Shown here piece after piece: positions 9,698 through 21,478 of a stretch of 64,000 nucleotides of DNA. The DNA is from Talaromyces rugulosus (Eukaryota; Ascomycota; Eurotiomycetes; Eurotiales; Trichocomaceae). The position numbers were made by a program, and so were the translations under genes. Under the pieces are notes generated by a model, which was given only the letters and a program-made list of their open reading frames with translations, was not told the DNA's origin and did no database searches. The stretch covers positions 3,658,001 through 3,722,000 of the forward strand of contig NC_049565.1 in the NCBI RefSeq assembly GCF_013368755.1. Reading direction: 5' to 3'. How positions within the stretch are numbered: the first letter of the stretch is position 1; each line of letters begins with the position of its first letter.

Positions 9698-11332
9698 ATG
9701 AGCACCAATCGACATATCATGCCTTCTTCAGGCCCAAAAGAGCAGCCAGGGAGCAGTGATTCAACACCGCAAGCATCCACCAACCCGGAGCCTCCGTACA
9801 CGATATTTGATAAGAGACAAAAATGGCTGATAGTCTTCATCGTCTCATTTGCTGCAACTTGTAAGTCTCTCACGACATGGCATCTAGTTATGTCGTACGC
9901 TGCATGATTGATTAAGATCTTAGTTTCTGGATTTGCATCGAATATCTACTTCCCGGCGTTGCCAACCATTGCAGACGACTTAGATGTATCTCTAGAGCTC
10001 GTCAATTTGACTGTCACGTCTTACCTCATATTCCAAGGAATAGCGCCAAGTTTTTGGGGTCCGATGTCCGATGTTCGAGGTCGCCGGATCACGTACACTT
10101 GCACGTTTCTCGTATTCCTCGGCGCCTGTATTGGACTCGCGCAAACCAAGGATTACGCTGCACTCATCGTGCTCCGATGTCTTCAGAGTACTGGCAGTGC
10201 TAGCACCATTGCTATTGGGTCCGGCGTGATTGGCGACATTACCACTCGAGCTGACCGAGGAGGATTTATGGGAATCTTCCAAGCGGGACTCCTTGTACCT
10301 GTTGCTGTGGGACCGGTTATTGGCGGCGGTATTGCCGGTTCCCTAGGATGGAGGGCCATCTTTTGGTTTCTGGCTATATACAGCGGCGTCTTTCTGGTTT
10401 TATTACTCGTTCTGCTACCAGAGACACTCCGGTCACTAGTGGCTAATGGGAACTTGAAGCCATCTAATATCCTAACTAAATTTCCACTCGATATTTATCA
10501 GAAGACCACCAAAGTCGAGTGGGACCGTGAAGCACCGCCACCAGAACTTGCTACGAGAAAGAACATCGATGTCCTTGGGCCGTTTCGCATCCTTGGTGCC
10601 AAATTCGCAGCACCTATAGTCATTTTCCTCGCCATATACTATGCCGTGTGGCAGATGAGCATCACAGCCATGTCTTCGCTATTCAAAAGCCGCTATGGGC
10701 TTAGTGAAATCCAGATTGGTTTAACATTCATTGCTAACGGTGTCGGATCGATGGTCGGAACTTTGATCACGGGTAGGATCCTCGATCTGGAATACCGCCG
10801 TGTCAAGGCTAAGTTTGAGTCTCGTTCATTCGACGCTGGTGTTGAAGATGGAAACGGTCTGTCAGGTGTCACAGTTGACCGGGATGAGAGCTTCCCTATC
10901 GAGAAAGCTCGACTTCGACTCATTCCCGTCTTTTCTTTGCTGCAGTGTCTTTCGATAATTCTCTTTGGCTGGGCCATCCAATATCCTCACCACGTTCACA
11001 TCGCCGTCCCCATAGTTTCCACTTTCATCACCGGATGGACTGCCGTCTCTACGCAATCGGTCATAATGACCTATCTTGTCGACATCTTTCCTGATCGAAG
11101 TGCTGCGGCTAGCGCCAGTCTTAATCTTGCTAGATGCTTGTTTGCTGCTGGCGGCACAAGTTTTGTGATGCCGATGATTAATAGCATCGGCGTGGGCCTT
11201 ACTTTCACTGTTTGCGTTGCTATACAAGCCGTGGCGCTGATCGGACCTCTTGTACAGTGGAAATTTGCTGGGAGTTGGAGGAGGGATGCTGAAAGAAATA
11301 ATGATTTGGATGCCCAGGGGGGGAAGCCCTGA
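9698..11332 (+). CDS. MFS exporter, DHA1 / Qdr-Aqr type (12 membrane segments)
   Basis: Two exons, 9698-9860 and 9924-11332, with a 63-bp intron (GTAAGT, TAG) of phase 1; 523 aa. After a ~45-residue soluble N-terminus come repeated hydrophobic segments. Diagnostic pieces are SNIYFPALPTIADDL in TM1, the loop 2-3 motif GPMSDVRGRR (motif A), RCLQSTGSASTIAIGSGVIGD in TM4, and GPVIGGGIAGSLGWRAIFW (motif C) in TM5. A hydrophilic central loop follows (~180-230), then six more segments ending in the C-terminus at DLDAQGGKP. These features fit drug:H+ antiporters that expel organic acids, drugs or polyamines at the plasma membrane. It lies beside the regulator and the broken hydrolase, suggesting a small detoxification or metabolite cluster. 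Confidence 0.85.
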
Positions 11333-12095
11333 TTTCTTCAATTTGTACTTAAAATAATGTTTAATTTGGTTTATTTTGACGCTTAATTTGCTGTCCACAA
11401 ACACATAGGAATACGCTCCTTGGTACCAGCTCTGAAATTACTACTGGTAATTAATGAGTGGTGCTACAACTCTTCTCGATAGACATAAATGGATAGCAAT
11501 TGTGCATTATCTAGAGATATGAGAGTGTAGTCGCCCTATATAAGTAGTAAATCTTCAAGGCGACTTTATGGACTAGGTATATGAGGAATTTCAGGCAAAT
11601 GTTCGGAATTATAGCAATAGCTGCAATACTATGTGTAATTTACTTACACTCAATGGTTTCTTTTAAAATAAAACAAAACATATTAACAAGATCCAGCCAA
11701 TCAAACTAATTATCCTATACATTGAGTTGCTGAGTCATGCTTCACTGGGGATGCGGCGGCCTTTGCTTGGCATGGGCTATTTTTGCTGCGATCGCGCGGA
11801 CCGCGGTCGACCTGACAAACCTCATTTCAACCCCGTCCCTGAAATTATTCCCCTCCAAAGAAATCCGCAAACCCACGAGCTTTCGCTTCATGCCTCCGAA
11901 TTCTCACCCCATTACCTGATATTCGAGCCTCTTACTTTCCGCAGACCTCCCAAGTCAAGAGAAACGCAGCGACCATTCGATGTTGATCGGCTTAACTGCT
12001 GCGCGCATATTAGCTTGACAGGCTATCGTGCAATCTCCAACAATGCCGGTATTTGGACATCGTCGCAAGGATATTGGCGCGTAGCCATTCACACT
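11333..12095. other. Intergenic interval upstream of SET1
   Basis: About 760 bp. An open frame in phase with SET1 runs back to 11727 but begins with a non-ATG codon, and its content (proline- and arginine-rich) looks like leader. It probably holds the SET1 5' leader and promoter. Confidence 0.4.
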
Positions 12096-15000
12096 ATGTC
12101 GCGATCTTCTGCAGGATTCGCAGACTTTTTCCCTACTGCACCATCAGTGCTGCAGTCGCGACGATCCAGAGAAATACCTGGTGACCACCGAACCACTTTG
12201 TCCAGGCTCGAGACACCTGACAGTATTGTCGACACTGCTGCTGCTTCGACTATAGTGAAAAACGATACTGATGGCATCTCGACAGATGGCGAGAACAAAG
12301 ATGATGCCTGTACCCCCATATCCCTTGGTGTTAACACAGGCTCGACTCCAACTCAATCGGACGCAGGGTTGTTGGCCCCGGGTGCATCTCAAAGTACCCC
12401 CGACGTAGGATTTACTGGGTGCGAATACAAAATTATTATTGACGAGGTTCTACCGCCTAAAAACGCCAAAGATCTATCCGTGACAACTCTGCAACTTAAT
12501 ACGGAAAATGGGAACAACACATCCGATAGAAAGCGAGACCATGCCAAACCCCCCCGAACGCCCCAGACAGATCCGGAAAACTCACGCGCCCGCGCAAATT
12601 TCTCCAAAGGTTGCAAAATGGTCTACGACCCTGAGCTGGATAAAAAAGCACCAACAAAGGAGAAGAAGCGGAAACCGCAATACGTTGACTTTTCTCACGC
12701 CAATCAAGCGTCACCCTCGAATGACCCACGGCGCTCCATTACAAACTACACCAGAGGTGCTGCCAACAAACCAAAAGCGAAATTTCGAAACGCCCCGTAT
12801 TCTCTTCGACACTGGCCGTTTGACCCTGCGACATCGATCGGTCCCGAACCTCCAACTCAACTTGTTGTCACCGGATTTGATCCCTTGACACCTGTCGCTC
12901 CGATAAACGCGCTATTTACAAGCTTTGGGGATGTTGCACACATTGATAATCGTACCGATCCGGTTACTGGGAGACCTCTGGGCATCTGCTCCATTAAATT
13001 CAAAGATTCCGCATCTTCCCATGGCAGAGGCCCAGTATTGGCTTCTACTGCTGCCAGAAGAGCTTACTATGAATGCAAGAAAGAGCAGCGGATTGGAACA
13101 CGCCGCGTTCGAGTCGAACTTGACCGCGATGGCATTGTGTCGCAGCGATTGGTTGACAAGGCTATTGCATCATGGCACAAAAACAACCCATCGTCATTAG
13201 ATATGAGCATGCGTGATATTTCCTCAAAAAATAACGAACCCCCACCGACTGCTCCTAAAGGCCCAGCGGCTCGTTCATCCACGCGTCCAGCTTTCAACCC
13301 ACCAGAGGGTCCCAAGGCTTCGACCAAGACAGCCCCATCTTCATTCATCGAGGAGACGCCCATTCTAGAACAGATCAAGCGCGATCCCTATATATTCATT
13401 GCCCACTGTTACGTTCCAGTGCTGAGCTCAACATTGCCTCACTTGCAGAAGCGACTGAGGACTTTCGACTGGAAGGCTGTCCGTTGCGATAAAACTGGGT
13501 ATTACATACTTTTCGAAAACTCTCGCCGAGGCGAAGAGGAGACAATGAGGTGTCACAAAAGTTGTCACATGACACCGTTGTTCACCTACATCATGAACAT
13601 GGAAAGCCAGCCTTACGGAAATCCCAATTATGAACGCAGTCCAAGTCCCGAAAGATTACGAACAGAGCAAAAGGTGAAAGCTGAAAACGACAGGATCCGC
13701 AAAGAATCCGAGCTGGAAGCCAACGAAGAAAAAAGCTTGCGTGCTGCTAATCTTGATCCGTCAAAAGAGGTTCTAAGCATTGTTGTCCAGGAACTGAAGA
13801 CAAAGCTACTTGAAGATGTAAAATTACGCATCGCTGCTCCATTTTTGTATGATTATCTTGATCCAGATAGGCATTCAGCCAGGAGGGAGGCACTGGGCAT
13901 TCGTGGTCCAGAGTCAAATAGACCAAATTCGCTCAATATCGCCATACATGGTAAGTCGCTTCCTCTACTGCAAGATCTCTTTCTGACTACTGCACAGGCA
14001 CTGGGCACCACCCATTCGGGTCCTCCCATCTTGACGTCTTGGCGCTTCCTCGCATTCGCAAAAGTGGTCGCAATGAACTGACGTATCTTGACGAAAGACG
14101 CCGGCATTTAGTTCGGGGAAGGGAAGTACGGCCACTTCATCATCGCCTACAGCATCTTCATGATACGGGAGATTCAGATGATGATACACAGACACCTAAT
14201 TCAAGGGACACGGATGAACCGGAAAGTCGTCCCTCAAGTCGGATGAGCTTCGAATCAGGTGCCTCGGACAGTGAAGATGAGTATGGCGACTATACAATCC
14301 GTACCCCATCTGCAGAGGATGGTGCTGCTGGATATGGCATCACCGATAGCGTTGAGTTTGGAAAGAGCGATGAAGATTTAGCGTTGCAGAAATTGGACCT
14401 CGACTCCTCTGTCCAATCGAGGAAGAGAAAACGAGCTAGCAAAGATCTTGATGCTCTCGATGCTCGAAAACGGCCTAAAGATGGCTCTCAGCTTTTTGAT
14501 GACCATGATGATGTTCTTAATGATGTCCATATTGTCGACGATGCAACGAGGAGCCTTGTTTCCCCCCATTCATTCGACAGCGATGTTTTCGATGATGATA
14601 AAACCGCCCTTTACTCCCAATATCTCACTCCAGGTTAGTACACAGTCAACTCCACGAAAACGGCAATACTGACACTCACTAGGTACCTTTGAAACCGATT
14701 TCATACGGCCCGAAGTAGACTTTGAAGCTTCTTATGATGAACCACGACCTACTGTGGACGATGATGATTCTTTAGTCCTCGACCTCGATGGTTGGCAGAC
14801 TTCGGTTAAAGACGACGAAGATATTGATTTTCTCAAAATTATACTCTCGGATTCAGTACCTTCTGAAGTTGGTAGCCTCGTGGCGTGGGCTTGGAAACAG
14901 CGGGAAATCAAGGCTCTCAACGCCCACGGGGAAACAGGGCCAATCCGTAAGACCATATGCGTGCCTGGATACTTTGTTCCAAACACCACGGGCTCAGCCC

Positions 15001-15800
15001 GTACGGAGGGCAGAAAGAAAATATTCAATTCCGAGAAATCAAAATACCTGCCGCATCGCATCAAAGTCCAGAAAGCCCGAGAGGAAAGGGAAGCCATGGC
15101 ACAACGCGATTCACAGGCGGCCTCTGCCGAAGCTGCAAAGAGCGTTAACCCCAAGAACGTATCCAATTCGACCTCTCGGTCGACTAGGGTCCAAAACCGG
15201 CGACTGGCAGCAGACATCAACGCTCAGAAGCAAGTGCTTCCGGTTCAAGGGGGTGATGGCGATGCTTTGCGGTTTAACCAACTTAAAAAACGCAAGAAGC
15301 CTGTCAGATTTGCTCGTTCCGCTATTCATAACTGGGGGCTTTACGCAGAGGAGAACATCGCGGCCAACGACATGATTATTGAATATGTCGGTGAGAAGGT
15401 TAGGCAGCAAGTTGCCGATATGAGGGAGAGGAGATACCTGAAGAGTGGTATTGGAAGCAGCTACCTTTTCCGTATTGATGAGAATGCGGTTATTGATGCC
15501 ACAAAACGCGGCGGCATTGCAAGATTCATCAACCATAGCTGTACGCCAAATTGCACAGCCAAAATCATCAGAGTGGATGGGAGTAAGAGAATTGTCATAT
15601 ATGCGTTGCGAGACATACACAAAGGTCAGTTTCCTCACACCCCAAAAAATAACTTATCCTACGGTGATGCATCAAAATGCTAACTACTACCTGCAGATGA
15701 GGAGTTGACCTATGACTATAAATTCGAAAGAGAATGGGATAGTGATGATAGGATCCCCTGTCTATGCGGATCCACTGGCTGTAAAGGGTTCTTGAACTAA
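12096..15800 (+). CDS. set1: Histone H3 lysine-4 methyltransferase SET1 (COMPASS catalytic subunit)
   Basis: Four exons: 12096-13950, 13998-14633, 14683-15624, 15697-15800; three GT-AG introns (47, 49 and 72 bp), all phase 1; 1178 aa. From the N-terminus: a low-complexity region, an RRM-like domain at ~256-345 ([20 protein letters not shown]), a second SET-associated RNA-binding-like domain at ~430-505, an acidic linker, an nSET stretch, the SET domain at ~1034-1155 ([20 protein letters not shown], then [11 protein letters not shown] and [10 protein letters not shown]), and the post-SET zinc motif C-x-C-x4-C near the end ([14 protein letters not shown]). Length and order match fungal Set1, which mono-, di- and trimethylates H3K4 at active genes. 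The start is the ATG before [12 protein letters not shown], typical of eurotiomycete homologues. Convergent with TRM112. Confidence 0.95.
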
Positions 15801-15801
15801 A

Positions 15802-15849
15802 CTTTTTTCTTTTCTTTTTCTTTTCTTTTCTTTTTCTTTTCTTTTTTTC
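15802..15849. repeat. CTTTT microsatellite in the SET1 3' flank
   Basis: An imperfect run of (C)TTTT units that begins one base after the SET1 stop codon, so it lies in the 3' untranslated region. Confidence 0.8.
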
Positions 15850-16600
15850 AACATGTGTCTAGGGATCTTTCGGCGAAAAGTTGGCATTTTGATGCATCGA
15901 ATAGGCGTTGAACTAGGGCGCGAAGCCTTAGTTAGCTCGGTCGATTTTCTTTGGGCGCAATTTATTATGTGACCAGTGTTTGGCACGTTGTCGGGAGTTA
16001 TGGCGTCCTGCTGTGTGTGCAGGTTGCAGATTGCAGGTTGCATGTGCTATGTATATTATTCTGTTTGGCGTGGAGACCCCCTTTTTTTTTCTTCTCCATA
16101 CATGGTATCGCCATATTGTGTGAAATTGTATTTTAGATTACCAGATTAGATGAGCTTTTGAAAAGTGTGTCTATTTAGAGTCTACTATAAAAGCCGTGGT
16201 GGATTTCATACTCTGTCCCGTATACAAATGCATGATTTTTCTCGACATGAAACTGGTGTCATTCGAGATAATAGTTCAGTTTATTTCAACAATGATTAAT
16301 AGTCCTCACCTCACGTCTTATGCTTGATTGTCAATATCCACGAGAAATCTTCCTCGTTCACAACCCTCTCTACCCTATTGAAACTCCGGTGTATGCAGGC
16401 TGGATTTGTTTCCATACCAACAGAAGCAAAACTGTTTGTGGTGTTATGCGCCGGGCGACGTCACTTCGCTGCTTGGAACCTGCGAATGATGTGGCTTCCG
16501 CGAAGGTATTCATTTTGTGGAACAAAAACCAAGCAATTATATTCGAGGATATAGCCTTAGTGGGTGGTTGTTGGGCTCGTTTTGGGTCGGGGCTACACTG
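15850..16600. other. Intergenic interval between convergent SET1 and TRM112
   Basis: About 750 bp between two 3' ends. Short ORFs here (for example 16320-16622) lack recognisable content. I see no gene or RNA. Confidence 0.45.
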
Positions 16601-17115
16601 TCACACTGTTCCGAAGCGTTAGTACATGCAAACAACAAAAAGTGTCCAAGGAATTTATTTGCACATACCCAAATGACTTGGGAGTAAAAAGTTTGCGATT
16701 CCATCCTTGATCTCATACTCATGACCGCAGTTCGTGCAGCATAGTTTTCCTTCAACTACTTCGGTTTCCAGTAGTAAACGGTGGAGATCCTGCAGGTTTG
16801 TTTCGTTGACGCCGTCGCCCTCTGGTTTTGTGTCTGAAATTGTTGGAAACCCAAGCTAGTGTAATAAATTAGCCTCCGAACACATTGTGCCAACAAAGTT
16901 TTTATCCAAGGGGATGATGCCTAACTGACCTCTTGTGCTGTTGCTCTGAGACGATCCCAGTCCAGGCGGGGTAAAATGTTTCGAACAAAAGTCGGATTGA
17001 AATCGAGTTCCAGCTTTTCAAGCTCTGCATCCTTGAAGTGAAGTGATGACGATGACTGTGACACTCGGCAGCCTCTGACGGCGCATGTGAGGAAATTGAC
17101 TGTGAGGACCTTCAT
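16601..17115 (-). CDS. trm112: TRM112, zinc-binding activator of tRNA/rRNA/eRF1 methyltransferases
   Basis: Three exons on the minus strand: 17115-16930, 16855-16669 and a 5-nt last exon 16605-16601 that supplies only the end of the last Val codon and the TGA. Introns are 74 and 63 bp; the second contains a TACTAAC branch site. The 125-aa product starts MKVLTVNFLTCAVRGC and ends EGKLCCTNCGHEYEIKDGIA, then NFLLPSHLV. The C-x2-C pair and the upstream Cys residues form the zinc-binding part, and the central helix matches Trm112. In yeast it is the shared, obligatory partner of Bud23, Trm9, Trm11 and Mtq2. BUD23 itself lies at 34.4-35.4 kb in this window. Confidence 0.92.
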
Positions 17116-17430
17116 TTTGTTTTAATTTGAGAATGGTGATGTCAGTAAATTTTTCTTGAGGCTGTAATTAATTTGTAGAGCGATAACAGCACGCTAACTT
17201 TATATGGCTAGCGTTGTTTGATATCCCCACCGATATGTATCGACATTTAAACATGGACGCGCTGAATTATATAGTTTTTTTCGAATGTTTTTGTTGGCGG
17301 ATTTTCTTTCAGTCAGTTCTACTAGCTAGTGTTTTGACTGTATAAAAGGCACAGAATCATATAATAGACGCTTAGTATAGCTAGAGGGGTATGAAAGTAC
17401 AAAACAAAACAATTGCTCCTATTTCCAATG
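17116..17430. other. Short intergenic interval, TRM112 promoter
   Basis: 315 bp between the start of TRM112 and the 3' end of the next minus-strand gene. No ORF of note. Confidence 0.4.
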
Positions 17431-18663
17431 TCACCGAAACAAAACTTCAACCAAGTCGTCTTCTGCAATGTCATGTGCTTCCAGACGAGAAGCAGGATCC
17501 AAGATATCCCCGTCAAATGATAGCTGAATATTTGTGTCGCTAGGGACACTCGCCCTTGCTCGAAAGTCGTTGAGAATCTGTGAGACTTTGGTGCGCTTTC
17601 GGACCTTGATCCAAATCTCTTCGTAGTCCCGACTCCTCAAAGCAATGCTGAAAGATGGTTCCGGTTTAACTTCGCTTTTTGCAAGCTTAGAAGAAGAGTG
17701 AAGAGTCTCATCGGCTTGAGACTGGAGCAGTTCGTCTGTCACAGCCTCGACATGGATACGCAATGGCTCATTCCCAGGAGAGGTCTCGTCCTCAAACTGC
17801 GAAGTGTCATATATGGGTGAGGACGCGCCCTTCACACCGAGGCTTCTACACGTTGTAACATCAAATAATCTTCTCTTATTCCAAGTCAGGTACACAGACG
17901 ATGTCATCTTATTGTCAAATCCTTGGCGCTCACACCATGTCACCCTGACGTCTCGAAAACGCTGTGAAATTCGTCGATGGACCAGCAATGGTCTGGTATT
18001 TTTGATTGCTGATGAGACAAATATCTGCACTATCTCATCGTTCTCCTCTGGAACACGATCCTTTGTAAAATCGCTGTGTAACGCTTCGGGGGGCCGAGAA
18101 GAATTTGCGCGACTCGTGTTATTATTTCGGCTTTCGTTGTTGTGAGATTCGTCGTTGGTAAGTGGCCTTTTACCGCCAAGGGGCGAATCAGCTTTCTCAT
18201 TTGCAGAGTTGGAATCATAAGAATCATGTAGTTTTGTCGAGTTTGTCGACTCCGGAGAAGATGCGATGGCTATGGCGGCATTTTCGTCTGATGGTGGTAG
18301 TGCAGTGATTGTGGGACTTTTGAGTGTGACTATCTCGCCATTTCCTTGTGCGCTTTCCTGTACAATTCCCTTGTCATCGTTGTCGTTTCCCCCAGTCCCC
18401 TGATCAAGATCGCCGTTTAATGAGTTGGTTGTTGAATCGTCGGATGGTTGATCGTCGCGCCTTGTAACACGGCGACGCTTGGGTGCTGGCTTTGCGGTTC
18501 CACGATCACTCGGAGGATCCGGTGTGGTAGTAGCTGCTCGATGCTGCTGGCGATTTGCTGCTATAATGTCACCGTACGTTTGCTTTGATCTTCGATAAAA
18601 ATCAGCGGTATTGGATTCGTCGCCTGCAGCAGCCCAAGCGGGCTTGTTGAAAAACGAACGCAT
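17431..18663 (-). CDS. Rad60/Esc2/NIP45-like protein with C-terminal SUMO-like domain
   Basis: A 410-aa single-exon protein. The first ~190 residues are disordered and rich in Ser, Asn, Asp and Arg, with a basic nuclear-localisation-like patch (KPAPKRRRVTRR, ~58-69). A folded middle part (EIVQIFVSSAIKN, ~210-290) resembles the first SUMO-like domain of this family. Residues ~336-410 are the Rad60-type SUMO-like domain (FSIALRSRDYEEIWIKVRKR, then IQLSFDGDILDP and ending EDDLVEVLFR). There is no C-terminal di-glycine, so it cannot be conjugated. In yeasts these proteins bind the SUMO E2 and act with Smc5/6 in replication-associated recombination. Divergent from LSM6 across ~310 bp. Confidence 0.85.
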   Translation of the reverse strand: MRSFFNKPAWAAAGDESNTADFYRRSKQTYGDIIAANRQQHRAATTTPDPPSDRGTAKPAPKRRRVTRRDDQPSDDSTTNSLNGDLDQGTGGNDNDDKGIVQESAQGNGEIVTLKSPTITALPPSDENAAIAIASSPESTNSTKLHDSYDSNSANEKADSPLGGKRPLTNDESHNNESRNNNTSRANSSRPPEALHSDFTKDRVPEENDEIVQIFVSSAIKNTRPLLVHRRISQRFRDVRVTWCERQGFDNKMTSSVYLTWNKRRLFDVTTCRSLGVKGASSPIYDTSQFEDETSPGNEPLRIHVEAVTDELLQSQADETLHSSSKLAKSEVKPEPSFSIALRSRDYEEIWIKVRKRTKVSQILNDFRARASVPSDTNIQLSFDGDILDPASRLEAHDIAEDDLVEVLFR

Positions 18664-18745
18664 ATGAAAGGGAATTTCAATGGGCGATTCTAAACATATT
18701 CCAAAAAGCTTTTGTAATCAAACAACCTGAGAAAAATCGGTATAC

Positions 18746-18780
<35 letters not shown>

Positions 18781-18975
18781 AATAGTTAGGTGCTGACTTG
18801 CGTGAACGACGACGATCACTAAATTACCACTAGTGGTATCGCTGTGCGGGGCTGTATTATTACGATACTTGCCTTGGATGACCTTTTGAACCTTCCAACT
18901 TGAATGAATGCGACGCGTCCCTCCGACCAGCAAGCAGCCAGCCCTTCGCAATCGACATTCACAATATCGCCAAAA
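18664..18975. promoter_or_regulatory. Divergent promoter region RAD60-like / LSM6 with GA microsatellite
   Basis: 312 bp between two start codons. It holds a (GA)n tract at 18751-18781. Such tracts can exclude nucleosomes in fungi, but no function is shown here. Confidence 0.5.
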
Positions 18976-19346
18976 ATGGAGAACGGGGCCGCTTCCGAAG
19001 GCAAGGATCCTTCAACTTTCCTTGGTGAAATTATTGGATCGCCGGTTGTCGTGAAACTCAACTCGGGCGTGGTGTATGAGGGTAACGGCTCTCCCAACCC
19101 CCTCTAGACAGCATGCGTCGCTAACTGACATGGGTGCACAGGTGAGCTTCAATCAGTCGACGGCTATATGAACATTGCTCTGGAGAAGACGGAGGAGTTT
19201 GTCAACGGGCAGCTGAGGCGGAGTTATGGCGATGCCTTTGTACGCGGAAACAACGGTGAGCAGAACCACGGTCTTCTTCTATTTCAATAATCCTCTCTCC
19301 TAACAATCGATCTTGATATATAGTTCTATACATCTCGGCCAAGTGA
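18976..19346 (+). CDS. lsm6: LSm6, Sm-like protein of the U6 snRNA and mRNA-decay LSm rings
   Basis: Three exons: 18976-19081, 19142-19255, 19324-19346; introns of 60 and 68 bp, phase 1 at both junctions; 80 aa. The Sm fold reads FLGEIIGSPVVVKLNSGVVY, then GELQSVDGYMNIALEKTEE (Sm1) and DAFVRGNNVLYISAK (Sm2). The RGNN signature of Sm2 is intact. An in-frame ATG at 18904 would add 24 residues; the later start gives the usual short N-terminus of LSm6. LSm6 belongs to the Lsm2-8 ring on U6 snRNA in the nucleus and the Lsm1-7 decapping ring in the cytoplasm. Confidence 0.93.
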
Positions 19347-19940
19347 TTCGCCATAAACCCCCAAATCCCCGAGAGGCTGCAAGAGATTGGCAAAACCATT
19401 GCTCAGACCCGATCGATTTAAAGCTACCGCAGAACAACATCACGCCCGCCAACAGACTGTCGTTTACTGCATGGAATATTGTCCTCCTGAAGTCATGAGA
19501 GGTACATTGGGCCGATCATCTACCGATCGAAGGAATGCAAACAGAATCCCTGTGTAAATCGATGATCTCAGTTCACTGTATAGAGTGGATGGATGTTGTT
19601 TTAGATGAGTTTCTTAATCACACACTCGAAATGGCCAAGTACCATGGGTACCGCAAGTCAGTTCTTTTTTTAAGCATTTATTTCTTTATGTGAACCGGGT
19701 GCTTGGGTAAAAATAAATCCGTCATGTAGCTATGTACGATTTAGTTGGTTATACTGCGGCGTGGCGGTAACCCCACCTCGGCCGGAGAATAATTTGCCAG
19801 CGAGATCGCCCAATTACCAGACCGTTTCCTAGTTGTTATCACAATCCAAAAGACTTTTCCCTACTCTTTTGAACATCAACTGCAAGACGATTTTCACGCC
19901 GACCGATCAGACCATCATCGCGGGGTTTCTCAGTATCGCA
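19347..19940. other. Intergenic interval LSM6 to MRI1
   Basis: About 590 bp. The open frame running into MRI1 from 19833 starts with a non-ATG codon and is taken as leader. No gene seen. Confidence 0.4.
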
Positions 19941-21132
19941 ATGTCCCTCCAGGCGATCAAATACGACGGCAAGCAGCTGCTGATCATAGATCAACTGCAG
20001 CTTCCTTTTCTCGAGGAATACGTGAATATTCAATCTGCAAAGGATGGATGGGATGCGATTAAAGAGATGCGCGTGCGCGGCGCCCCTGCTATTGCAATTG
20101 TCGCTATATTGTCTCTAGCCATCGAGTTGCGAGCCTTCCTCGCCGACAAGAACAAGTCAGCTGGAGATGTTGGGAGCTTTGTCATCGAGAAACTTCATTA
20201 TCTGGTGACCAGTCGGCCAACCGCGGTCAATTTGGGAGATGCTGCTCACAAGTTTGAGCAGATGGTGAACAAACAAATAGCAAAGGAGGGTTCAACAGGT
20301 GAAAGTGTCGCCAGCGCGTATTTCCAGGAAGCAGAAAAGATGCTTGCCAACGACCTGAGCGATAACCAGAGTATTGGAGCGCATGGAGCAAAGTGGATAC
20401 TTGAGAAAACAGGAAAAACCACGGTCAATGTTCTCACCCACTGCAATACAGGGTTAGTCATTTTCTTGCGAGAGTTGAATTTATGCTTTTTCTCCTAACA
20501 GTCTGACTAGGTCACTGGCTACTTCAGGTTACGGGACAGCCCTGGGAGTCATCCGATCCCTTCACTCCGGAAATGCGCTCGGCCGTGCCTATTGCACTGA
20601 AACCAGGCCCTACAACCAGGGTGCGCGGCTTACGGCGTTTGAATTAGTGCACGACAAGATCCCCGCGACACTGATCACCGACTCGATGGCCTCGGCACTG
20701 ATGAACGATCCCAAAGCAAACGTGTCGGCTATCGTTGTCGGGGCAGACCGAGTGGCAGCCAATGGAGATACTGCGAACAAAATTGGAACATATGGCCTAT
20801 CGGTGCTTGCAAAACATCATGGGGTGAAATTCCTGGTTGCAGCGCCGCGCACAACAATTGACCGAGCAACAAAAACAGGAGCAGATATCACAATAGAAGA
20901 ACGAGCGCCATCCGAAGTGACCGTCATCAAGGGCCCTTTGCACCGGCCCACGGCAGAGACGTTGCAGATGGAAACTGTCAAAGTTGCTGCGCCGGGGATA
21001 GACGTGTGGAACCCCGCATTTGATGTCACGCCGGCAGCCCTCATCGACGGGGTAATCACAGAAAAGGGCGTTGTGGAAAAGGGATCGGATGGATTCTTTC
21101 ACTTTGATTCGTTATTCGACGAGGAAGCGTAG
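19941..21132 (+). CDS. mri1: Methylthioribose-1-phosphate isomerase (methionine salvage)
   Basis: Two exons, 19941-20452 and 20511-21132, with a 58-bp intron (GTTAGT, TAG), phase 2; 377 aa. The enzyme converts 5-methylthioribose 1-phosphate to the ribulose form in the methionine salvage pathway. Markers are [19 protein letters not shown] near residue 35-55, the active-site Cys168 in NVLTHCNTG, and Asp250 in [18 protein letters not shown]. The related eIF2B subunits lack this Cys/Asp pair, so an enzyme rather than a translation factor is indicated. The last ~30 nt of coding sequence are also used, on the other strand, by the small gene at 21099-21478. Confidence 0.93.
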
Positions 21133-21478
21133 TTTCCAGCGTCGGTTTTTTTCGTTGTGGTGTCACTGGCGTCGGGAGATGTGGTTTGGTTGTTACTACC
21201 CTTCTCTACCGATGCCAGCAGTTCGTCTATCTTGAGCTCTATGTTGGTCAGATGATCTTCCAGAGCCAGCGCTGTTCGTTCGCCACTATAATAGAGAGTC
21301 AGAATTCAAGGCTATAGATGCGGGGACCCGTATATAGTTTACTCGGCTAGGTCTTTAAAAGCCTGTATATATTGGATTGATGTTAACCATAGTGCCCAGC
21401 AGGCATTATTAACAAGCGGCGAGGGTTTCTCACCTTGGCTAGCTCTGATTCGTGAGATCCGTGGGATGAGTCTGCCAT
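21099..21478 (-). CDS. Unnamed 83-aa coiled-coil protein, overlapping the 3' end of MRI1
   Basis: Three exons on the minus strand: 21478-21434, a 20-nt exon 21362-21343, and 21285-21099. Introns are 71 bp (GTGAGA) and 57 bp (GTAAAC, TAG), with consistent phases. The product starts [20 protein letters not shown] and continues into a helical, heptad-like stretch ([20 protein letters not shown]), then a Ser/Thr/Asn-rich tail of ~30 residues. The last 34 nt of its coding sequence lie inside the last codons of MRI1 on the opposite strand. I do not recognise a named family. Splice sites, phase and a coherent helical protein support it as real. It could be a small subunit of a coiled-coil complex, but this is speculation. 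Confidence 0.6.

Noticed and set aside
11727..12095. In-frame extension of SET1
   Set aside because: It starts with a non-ATG codon and the sequence does not look like the conserved N-terminus.
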